Shown: one piece after another, positions 56,250 to 64,000 of the stretch | Layout: each line of letters opens with the position of its first letter | Position numbering within the stretch: position 1 is the first letter of the stretch | Assembly (NCBI RefSeq): GCF_022605725.1 | Contig: NC_065549.1 | Coordinates: 29,465,690-29,529,689, forward strand | Origin: Anthonomus grandis grandis | Taxonomy: Eukaryota > Arthropoda > Insecta > Coleoptera > Curculionidae | Length of the DNA stretch: 64,000 nucleotides | Reading direction: 5' to 3' | Program-made: the position numbers and the translations under genes | The notes under the pieces: generated by a model | What the model was told of the DNA's origin: nothing | The model's database searches: none | Seen by the model: the letters and a program-made list of their open reading frames with translations, nothing else

Positions 56250-57800
56250 CTCTACACCTAAAGACGTCCCCCAAGGCGCGGTTAAGGGAAGCCAAATTAA
56301 TCTCCAACATAGTCGAGATACCACCGCCAATTTGGCGAGCATCTTGTCTGGTAAGACTAGAAAAAAATTTATTAGTACAAGAACCTTATTTTTTTAGGGA
56401 ACAAATAAGAGAATTAGGAAACTCCGGCTTCAGAATTATAGCCATTTTTGAACGCGACGAAAGACCCAGAACGCGTGTCTTAGCATCCAGGGAGCTTCAA
56501 CTGAAACCTTTGCCACAAGTAAGCTCCAAGGATGCTTCGGCAGCTCTGCTAAAGTAGCCAAATTTTTTTAGTCGAATTACATAAGACGTTATTGACACAA
56601 CGCTGGTGACATGTTCATTTGTGGATAGGGTTAAAAATTAAAGGGTATCATAGAATTATAACTATGTCCAACTATAGGATGATCCGATTTGAAATCGCTT
56701 TAGATGAGGAGGAAGCGCTCCTCAAAAAAAACTCAAGGGCCACCGACTTGACCAAATTTAAAGAGGGTCTAGTTGAGACCATGGGTACTTTAATAGAGCC
56801 ATCTCCTCCAAAGAGGAACTAGATACAGAGGTAGTGAGGCTAAGCAGTCTAATTATCAGTTCTTACGAGGCAGCATATTGTCTCAGGAGAGTTAGCAGCA
56901 AGAGATTACCCTAGTGCAATAACACTCTAGACATCGCTCACAAGGAAGAAACTTAAGATAAAATTAGGAGCTGTAAAAAAGGCTGCTGGAGCAAGTTCTG
57001 TGGAAAGATAGAATCTCTTTCAGGCACACCTCATCACCTAAAAGCTACTGGGTTTGAGGAGAAAACTGAGATAAGCTGCTTGAAAAAAGGTGAATTATGA
57101 ACCTCAAACTACTGGACATCATCGAGCTTTTTCTCAAACCTCACTTTTCTAGAAATAAAAATGTTGTCCCTCGTAACGATGAAGCAGAGCCGGAGCCGGA
57201 CTGGAACCTCGCCAAAACAATGGTAACAAACAAAGGCATAGCTTGGGCAGTGGGTTTTTTTAGTCCATAAAAGGCTGCGGGGCTTAATGGAATCATACCC
57301 ATGATCTTGCAGGTAGGCCTCGAAACTACACTCCTTTACTTGAACTCCTCCTTTTACTCCTTTACTCCTTTACTAAGAAAGTTCTTGAGACCAGCATTGC
57401 AATGGAGTATGTTTCCTTAACATGGAGATTCTAACAGAATTTCCACTACATAAAATTAGCAGGCGTACATGAAAGGGAAGTCGTCGGAAACGGCACTTCA
57501 CTCTGTAGTGAGCAATGCTAAAAAAGCTATAAAAAAAGCTACAAAGAAATGGCATTTGTTCTTTTCTTTGGAAGGAGCACAAAGCGAAAACAGATTCCAT
57601 CTCCCACGCATTCCTGACCAGCACGTTCACCTGGTCAGGTGGGTCAAAACAGCGCTAAAAGACCGCAAGATCAGTGCTATACTAGGAGATTGTCTTATCG
57701 AGACCAAGGGTGGCTGCTCATAAGGGGTAGTTGCCTTTTGCCACACGTCTGGTATGTGGTGATGAACAGTTTCCTAAGGGAGCTAGAATTATTTGTAATC
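56250..57800 (+). pseudogene. LINE ORF2: endonuclease and N-terminal half of reverse transcriptase
   Basis: The endonuclease begins LLVQEPYFFREQIRELGNSG ('LIQEPWvxxxxIxGL'), IIAIFERDERPRTRVLASRE and LKPLPQVSSKD. Its end is seen at 56640-56760 as MSNYRMIRFEIAL ('SDHRxIRFxL') and NSRATDLTKFKEGLVETMG; the SDH itself is lost (TMSNY). The linker has SSYEAAYCLRRVSSKRLP and KKGCWSKFC. Reverse transcriptase blocks follow: FLVHK and KAAGLNGIIPM at 57255-57310, then AYMKGKSSETALHSVVSNAK, HLFFSLEGAQSENRFH (motif A, usually LDIEGAFDN; Asp lost), WVKTALKDRKISAILGDCLI, and shifted SCLLPHVWYVVMNSFLRELE ('GGVLSPLLWxxVVDxLLxxL'). It ends before the ADD box. Confidence 0.8.
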
Positions 57801-57839
57801 TATATTGTGCACGTCTTAAGTTTTCTGTCTTTAAGAATT

Positions 57840-57960
57840 TGAGTGTTAGAAACTGTTGATCAGGTCTGATGGTGCCTTTAGGAGCGAAACATGTGTAACC
57901 AATTAATCATTAATCATAATATAAGTTTAAGATTATGACCAAACTTGTAATGTTTTGTAA
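57840..57960 (+). mobile_element. Penelope-like element 3' tail
   Basis: The LINE reading stops near 57800 and this AT-rich tail begins. It contains a hammerhead-like motif with AGGAGCGAAACATGTGTAACC-type text, very close to that at 17.6 kb. No coding part of the element is present, so the insertion is extremely 5'-truncated. Confidence 0.6.
57862..57900 (+). ncRNA. Hammerhead-like motif, third copy
   Basis: Order: AGGT, CTGATGG (expected CTGATGA), GCCT...AGGAGC hairpin, GAAA, ACATGT, GTA, ACC. The GAAA and stem I GGT/ACC are kept; the last A of the CTGATGA core is changed and stem II has a bulge. Confidence 0.5.
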
Positions 57961-58499
57961 AAAGTAAGTTTCTTAAAGAAAAGATGGACAACTACTTTCA
58001 ATTAGCGAACAGGCTCACAATAAATATCTAAAAACGGAAAGGATGGAACATTAAAAATATTGTAAATTGTCTTTACAAAATCTCAACGAATAATGCAAAT
58101 GTAAGGATAAAGGAAGCTTATACATAATTTAGCTAAATAATTCGAAAAGTATGTGGAGTCGCCTTAAACATTTAAAAATAAAAATTTGAAAAAAAAAATC
58201 AAATGACTTTTGCAGTGTTGATACTAATTGAAAGCCTTAACAAGTTTGATAGGGAAAAGTAATGTTATCATATTGAATTTAATTCTACCCCTAAATCTTT
58301 TAATAAAGTGTTTAGGTATTTTTTTAGTATTTTTTTAAAGCAACAAAAAATTACTCCCTTGGAGCTGATGTTAGATAGCTTTAAATAATAATTTATAATA
58401 AATCAAGGTTCAATCAGTAATACTGTTCCAATTACTTGAAAAATAGCAAGTTTATACCTCTTTCTAAAATGCTGAATCCCACACAACCTTTCAAGTAAT
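57961..58499. other. AT-rich DNA without gene
   Basis: No motif recognised. Confidence 0.45.
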
Positions 58500-58690
58500 G
58501 TGAAATTGTTTTCGGTTCTTAGAACTCTCAGTAGTCTTTTTATAGATAAAATGCCAATAGTCCTGGATGGAAATATTTTACCACTTGTAATAGATGTAAA
58601 AAACCTAGACTTCATTGATTCACATCTAAATTACAAAATATATTACGAGTCTATGAAATTGTTTTTATCTCTTAAGTTGCCAGTGCAGCG
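58500..58690 (+). pseudogene. LINE reverse transcriptase thumb remnant
   Basis: The open frame reads MPIVLDGNILPLVIDVKNLD, FIDSHLNYKIYYES, corresponding to 'Y.idG..L..V..vKdLGv.iD..L.F..Hi' downstream of the YADD box in Jockey/CR1-type LINEs; compare AKNLGIIFDQSMGFESHV in the 30.4-kb element. No catalytic block is present. The frame continues to 58733 without family resemblance. Confidence 0.5.
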
Positions 58691-58733
58691 CAGTCAACAG
58701 TCGTGTGGCCCTGGGTTTAAGTCTCAGACTTGA

Positions 58734-59609
58734 CCTGGTCGTTTGAGAGTGTCGATTTAGTTTATGCAAATAATGTTAATTGCAGCGTCTGACTGCATGG
58801 CTAAACTAGCACTATTCCAAAAACAAGATATCCTCATATAGCTCTTACTCTATCAGTATCGACATAATTACCTTTTATCTCGTTGAAATCACTTATTTTA
58901 TCTCGTTTGGCTTATTATGGCATATGGACCAGCATTTCCGGCTATAGATAAAAGCAGTCTCCACCATATACAGAAATTACAGACTTCTTGTTGTTGTCTA
59001 CCTTTTGGTATTCTAGTTTGATGACTTCTTGTATAAAATAAGGGAAAGTAATAGATTAACATTAAAAAAAACTGCAAAAATTCCATCTGTAATTTGTATT
59101 TACTCTAAAGTTAAGTAATATTTACTCTAAACTGTAAAGTGCTTAGACTAAAATTGCCCACATTGTATAGTTAACTTGTTAAGTTCGCAAGTCTGACCAA
59201 CAGTGGCACAAAAAATAAATCTCTTATGGTTATTCACTTGACAGCTATCTTTAAGTGCTGTTCAGTGTGCAGCTATTTGTACATTTTATAAAGAATTACC
59301 TCTAATACGAGTAGTTCATAAATTTATTACAGAAGCATTGAACCGAGTTGCAATTTTTGTTTCTTAATTGTAAAGGTGACCGGAAAATTATACATATACT
59401 AAAATATACACTCAAAAGATATAGAGTGCTTTATATAGGAGAGACATATTTTAATTGCAAATAGAAGTTATACAGAAGGTTGGAAACCCATAATTTGTGA
59501 GTCTTTTGGCCTTTATAACGGAAATTATCTAAATTATTCTATTTATTATCTATATTATTATCTAAATTCATTAAAGGTACTCTCTATTCAGAGAAAAAAC
59601 TGCTTCTAA
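58734..59609. other. AT-rich DNA without recognised gene
   Basis: 58680-58760 contains a CTGGGTTTAAGTCTCAGA word vaguely like a tRNA B box; see rejected items. Nothing else is supported. Confidence 0.4.
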
Positions 59610-59765
59610 CCCGTGATATCTGCGCTATTTAATTTTGGATTTTAAAGTACCCCCAAAGTAACAGTCGATTGGATTTGACTGCCAACTCGAAGGCCATTTA
59701 TTAGAACTGCTTCTGCCCATCTACAAATCTGGGAAATTATCGTTTAGATAATTTCCGTTTAATTA
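59610..59765 (-). pseudogene. Mariner-like transposase C-terminal remnant
   Basis: From about 59765 down: NYLNDNFPDL, MGRSSSNKWPS, QSNPIDCYFGGTLKSKIK. This is the rosa-type stretch '.YLN..FP.RWIGR.GPI.WP.RSPDL...DFFLWG.LK.KV' with the third Asp kept (IDCYF). No other part of the gene is legible. Confidence 0.6.
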
Positions 59766-60619
59766 AGAAGTGAGTTATAGTTCATCTGAAATATAGAAGA
59801 GCACCATAATATTTAAAGTACTTTGCTGCAACATTTACACCTGTAGCAAATTCTCAGCAAAAAATGAAATGATAAAAACAGAAAGTTAAAATCAAATCTA
59901 GATAATAGTATGGGACGGGTAAGGGTTTTAAGGATTCACTCTGCCTCCAGCTAGCCTACGGGAGCGGTGCAGGTGAACATAGCCACCTGCTATAAATACC
60001 ATTGAGCAATAAAATCAAAATCTTATTTTTTTAAAGCCCTAAATGTGGCCCAAGCCTAAAGTAGTAATTATAAAGATTTTAAATAAACAAACTATGATAT
60101 ATTTTAAGATGACAAAATATTTAATTATACGACTTAATGAAATTAAGCACTGCAGAAAAGGCCTTTATTTTAAGAAAAGAAGTGGCATAACTCCAAGCTT
60201 TCTTTATTTCTCCAATGATCCCTCAGTTCACTCAGAGCAGGTCACGCTGGTAGACGGAAGGCTACCCTAGCATATGAACCTCTTCTCGAGTCCTAGACTT
60301 CAGCCGCACCAGGTATTCGTTAAAGTTGAAGATTTTCTCCCAACTTAAAAACTGTAAAAACTCGGGATAGTAGGTCAAGACAAAAAAGAACTCTGAAAAG
60401 GCACAAGTTCTTAGCACTTCCTTATCTATTATACCTCGATTTAGTTATATGTCAAAATATATAGACCAGATTTGATGGCATTACACTGAAGTATTTTTGC
60501 TTTAGTTTATACTTATGGAATAAATATTTGTATTGTAAAATTTTAACTGCAGAATCATTCAATATTTTATTTACAGCGATTTTTATAACAAAATGACTTT
60601 TGTAATTTCTGGCTAGAAT
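59766..60619. other. Intergenic DNA with two GC-richer patches
   Basis: 59910-60000 (GGGACGGGTAAGGG, CAGGTGAACATAGCCACCTG with a small dyad) and 60200-60330 are less AT-rich. They might be LINE untranslated pieces, but no block confirms it. Confidence 0.4.
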
Positions 60620-61830
60620 GGAATACCTAAAAGAACGTTAAAATCCCTATATATTACTGGATATTGACAGGGAGAATTTAAAAAGTGTTCATAAGCCATG
60701 TACATGAAGAGAACTAAAATGCTAGAATTGTTAACTTATTCATACCAGTTGATTCAGATTCAGAAGTAGTGGTTAATGCTTCAGCTGGAGGAAGAGAGAG
60801 CGAGAAACTATTTTTATTGAGCCCATATAAAACTGTAATGTATATGGTTAAGTAATTCTTTCAGCAACGACGTTATCTACCCAGAATAAATATACTATTC
60901 TGGTTTGAATTGCAAACTTAACAGAATATTATTAATACCTGAAAAACAAGGAGAACATCGGCGTATAATACATATCATATCGATGATTGAATGATATTAT
61001 CAAAAAAGACAGCTACTCCTTATCAAAAATTGCAAGACGACACCTTTGACACGCTATCAGGTTCACAATGGTTTTCAACGCTCAATCTGCATAGTGAATT
61101 CTGGCAGATAAAACTGCATTCTTGACTAAAATAGGACTGGTAGTTTACAGTCATGCTCCTTAGACTTTGTAATTGAAATATCTTTAAAGGGCTTTATGAG
61201 TACTGCATCACATGGAACGAGTTGAGAATCATCCCTAGTTTATCTGGATGGCTTCTTTCAAAAAAGTCTGGTACCTCGGCTATATATTATCAGGAAATAA
61301 TGTCAATACTAAACCAGAAAAAGTAGAAGCAATCGAAAATTGGCCATGACCCAGTTACAAACAACGGTTTCCAAGAGTTTTGCGCCTTTGGTGCATATTA
61401 CATATTACACATATTACAGAAGAATAGCTCACGGAGGAGTAAATGGTAGACTGTGAAGAAATTTGAAAACATTTGTTTTGCATACCGACGCCAGCAATCT
61501 TGGAATTGAAGCTATCGTTTTATAAAAGTTTAAAGACAGCGAGCAAGTGAGGGCATATTTTAATAAAACGCTATCAAAGCCAGAAACAATCTGTTGTTTG
61601 ACCAGGCGAGAGTTCTTAGTAATAAGAAAGACTGTTGTTTCATAAATATTCGGATTGACCATGTAAAATGGTTGTTTCAGTTCACAAATCCTGAAGATGC
61701 CTTCAACGGTTATGTTTGTACTATGACTTTACGATAGAACATAGAAAAGGCGAATATCATCGAAATGCCGTTGCTTTATCTACAAGATCTTGTATTGAAA
61801 CAAGTTAACGTTATCGTAAAAAGATGACCC
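60620..61830 (+). pseudogene. Ty3/Gypsy pol remnant (reverse transcriptase and RNase H)
   Basis: An LTR-retrotransposon pol fragment without visible LTRs. Reverse transcriptase blocks: DDTFDTLSGSQWFSTLNLHS, EFWQIKLHS ('TLDLxSGYWQIxL', the catalytic Asp changed to Asn), VYLDG-like text lacking the second DD, then WYLGYILSGNNVNTKPEKVE, AIENWP ('xFLGHxxSxxGIxxxPxKxxAIxxWPxP'). RNase H follows at about 61470: LHTDASNLGIEAIVL, RAYFNKTLSKPE, CLTRREFLVIRK, and FTIEHRKGEYHRNAVALS ('xIxYxxGKxNxxADALSR'). Stops and frameshifts are frequent. Protease and integrase were not found. Confidence 0.82.
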
Positions 61831-63104
61831 AATATTTGCCCTTATTTGTAAATTGAAGTATCAAGGAATTCCAAAGCCAAAAAGTAAATATATGTTCCTA
61901 CAAGCCCTAAACATCACTCACCTGCACGCATTTTAATTTGGAAACTATTTCATGGGTGCGGCAGAAAGCAGGCTTATAAAACATTAACCAGATGACCCCC
62001 AAATGATCCAACATTCAGTAGAGGTCAATCTTTTCTTTAACTCTTAAGTGTACAGGAACACCTAAATTCGACAATTACTTTACAATGTGCAATAAATTGT
62101 ACTTCTAATATTCATATTAAAAATTAATAAAAATTTGTTACTTTATTATTAAAAAAATATATAAAAAGTCTTTTTTATGCTCATACTTAAAGAAAAAAAT
62201 CTGATACCTTTTGCGGAAACCAAATATCCTGCACATAATTGCCTGTTTGAACTCAGCTTCACGTTATTCGAGCCTCGGCATTTCAGGACAAAAAAACTTT
62301 GTGTGCTTGTTAGAATAATAACTATTCTGATAAATCTTCAAAATTTAAGGTTTACTAGGTCCTATAAAATTCGTTGGCTATACATGGATTGAAAAGAGTC
62401 TAAAAAGTAAAAAGTTTTTCGAAACACTTTATAATAAATTCTTGATAACCGTTTTATAATCAGAAAAGAGTTTCTAATCAAGTTAAGTTAGAAATATCCA
62501 GAATATTTACTTAGTTCAGAAGTTAGCAATAGTTTCTTATTTGGTTAGTACTTTCGTTATTTTATACTTTTTATGGTCAAGTTATGTCAAGTTGTTTTTA
62601 AAATTCAAAAATAATTTATTCGCTAAAAGAAGAAATGCAAAATTTTACTCAATTAATTAAAATATTGCAACCTTTAAAAATTTCAAAATATCTATTTATT
62701 TTGGTTTAATTGAAATAACAAAAATTATTTTCTAAAAATAACTAAGAGAATATTCTCGGACACTATAGACTAAAAGTTTGTATCTGCATCCCAAAGAAAT
62801 ATTTAGCATTTTATAGCATCCCAAAAAGTACTTTAACTATATGATTACAAAAAAAGTAACAATATAATGTAGAAAAATTTAGGATAGAAAGATCTATAAA
62901 TATCTACAATATCTATAACTTTAATTAGGAAAAAACACACTAGTAAAACCTTAAAATAAAAGTTTTTTTTATTGGGAAAAAATAGATTAGAAAGTTATTA
63001 ATTAATTAGCTTACTAATAAGAAAACAGCTAGTATACTTGCAAAAGAAACTTTATTACTCTTAAGAATATTTTTTTATATACAGTTTAGTAGTAGTAGTT
63101 TTTC
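61831..63104. other. AT-rich DNA without recognised gene
   Basis: 61860-62050 might be eroded Gypsy sequence, but no integrase zinc finger or DDE core is readable. The open stretch at 62177-62392 has no family signature. Confidence 0.4.
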
Positions 63105-63640
63105 TTGATAAAGGTACTGAAAAACTTTTTAATACTGCGTATTTCCACTTCTAGCGTTTATGCAAGCTTGGAGATGCCTGCCGATACTGTCTACGATATT
63201 GGAGATATGCTGTTGAGAAATATTTTGTCATTCTTTCTAAGCAGCATGAACAAGCTCTTGTATAGTCTTAAGGCGGTTTCTGCATGCTGGCGTGAAACTA
63301 GTCCACAACAGAACTGATATATTCACTTAACCATTCGAAGAAACCCAACTATGGCAATACCAGCATATCAAGGAGATATTTAAGATATCTTGGCCGTTCA
63401 AGTATCGGTCTATACATTGCGGACGAGAATACTCAACACCCACTCAAAGACAGAGGTGTTATTGGAATACTAGCAATAGGTTTAAGGTGTCGCCGACCAT
63501 TAAGGGTTCTCTGAGTACATCCTGAGCATGAAGTTGTCGACTACAGTGGGCACGAGCGATCATCGCTTTCTTTGCACAGTATCGTGAGTGTTTTTTTCTG
63601 ACGAAACAAGAATTTGTATAGTGCAGGATAGATTTTTTCA
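63105..63640 (-). pseudogene. Tc1-like transposase remnant
   Basis: From 63640: HYTNSCFVRKKHSRYCAKKA and further text match poorly, but the end is clear: LKTIQELVHAA, NISQQHISNIVDSIGRHLQA, CINARSGNTQY and stop, the usual Tc1 C-terminus ('L...W..IPQ..I..LI.SM.RR.QACI.A.GG.T.Y'). The centre is frameshifted and the catalytic blocks are not legible. It is a different copy from the 23-kb and 52-kb Tc1 pieces. Confidence 0.65.
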
Positions 63641-63828
63641 AAAATATTACTTAAACATAAATCAAGTTTGCCTTTAATTTGATTTGATTGAAACGCGTTG
63701 CATTTTTAATAAATAAAATATGCTCAGATGCTCTAGGTACAGAAAAAAACCATTGTAAGTTCTTAGCATTCTTATTCCATTCTTACTAGACTAAATTTGC
63801 TATTTCTAAATTTAAATATAATAAAATT

Positions 63829-63926
63829 TATAATGAACAAGTACCGTATATTTAACAAATATACGGTACTTGTTCATTATAACAAGTACCGTATATTTAA
63901 CAAATATACGGTACTTGTTCATTATA
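63829..63926. repeat. Perfect palindrome in two 45-bp tandem copies
   Basis: 63829-63881 is a perfect inverted repeat: 25-base arms (TATAATGAACAAGTACCG... and its inverse) around AAC. The 45-bp unit 63837-63881 is then repeated exactly at 63882-63926, forming a second hairpin around AAC at 63899-63901. No coding capacity or known family. Confidence 0.95.
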
Positions 63927-64000
63927 ATGCTTGCTATTAACATTGTTTTTTTAGATCCTTTAAGAAATTCAAGGAATGTAAACGATAAAATAACGTAAAA

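Larger units (their letters stand above)
54560..57840 (+). mobile_element. R1-like LINE, 5' half (5' UTR, ORF1, endonuclease, start of RT)
   Basis: A GC-richer block starting with an untranslated region (54560-54985), then a Lys/Glu-rich ORF1, then ORF2 endonuclease and the first half of reverse transcriptase, which stops abruptly near 57800. A Penelope-like tail follows at 57840, probably the insertion that cut or replaced the rest. The missing 3' half is the type of sequence present at 1-800 on the other strand. Confidence 0.82.

Noticed and set aside
58680..58760. tRNA-like or SINE head
   Set aside because: CTGGGTTTAAGTCTCAGA resembles a B box and CAGCGCAGTCAACA loosely an A box, but no cloverleaf can be folded and no 3' tail or target duplication is seen.
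1..64000. Host protein-coding genes, rRNA or CRISPR arrays
   Set aside because: Every convincing coding motif belongs to a transposable element; no rRNA sequence and no spaced short repeats were seen. A host intron spanning the window cannot be excluded.

Overview
This window looks like a stretch of an AT-rich insect nuclear genome, plausibly a beetle although no species marker is visible, made almost entirely of decayed transposable elements. I recognise no host gene, rRNA, confident tRNA or CRISPR array. Coding potential is short and broken, introns carry GT/AG signals, and the element families present (R1-like and Jockey/CR1-like LINEs, Penelope-like elements, DD41D and Tc1 mariners, PIF/Harbinger, pogo, Gypsy) are typical of arthropod repeats.

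Layout. 1-0.8 kb: R1-like LINE remnant (minus). 3.5-6.4 kb: a complete PIF/Harbinger element with 32-bp inverted repeats and a TAA target duplication; its transposase (plus) and MADF-type protein (minus) are interlocked, each with its big exon inside the other's intron. 9.1-10.7 kb: intron-bearing DDE_3 transposase pseudogene. 12.3-14.7 kb: two copies of one repeat around a mariner remnant. 15.7-18.4 kb: Penelope-like element with a GIY-YIG endonuclease fragment and a hammerhead-like motif. 20.2 kb: a very doubtful piggyBac trace. 21.7 kb: LINE reverse transcriptase remnant. 23.1-24.0 kb: Tc1 pseudogene. 24.4-25.8 kb: DD41D mariner broken by a single stop codon. 30.4-33.5 kb: Jockey/CR1-like LINE with YADD reverse transcriptase, interrupted by a 228-bp fold-back of two inverted Penelope-like tails with a 12-bp target duplication. 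33.6-34.6, 36.1-36.9, 41.9-42.3 and 59.6 kb: further mariner remnants. 40.2-41.0 kb: Harbinger-type MITE holding a poly(A)-tailed LINE 3' end. 43.2-45.5 kb: pogo-like element, nearly intact. 47.7-49.3 kb: two LINE remnants. 49.7-52.3 kb: DD41D mariner with about 741-bp inverted repeats and the best open reading frame of the window, inserted between two pieces of a Tc1 element. 53.0-57.9 kb: Penelope-like and LINE fragments, including the 5' half of an R1-like LINE with a probable DUF4780-like ORF1. 60.6-61.8 kb: Gypsy pol remnant. 63.1-63.6 kb: Tc1 remnant. 63.8 kb: a perfect palindrome in two 45-bp tandem copies.

Nothing here works together as a pathway. The biology is element against element: nested insertions, MITEs sharing CAGGGTG-type ends and TA target sites with the mariners, and Penelope-like tails carrying hammerhead-like ribozyme motifs. 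All identifications come from motif reading by eye, without database searches; coordinates of eroded elements are approximate.
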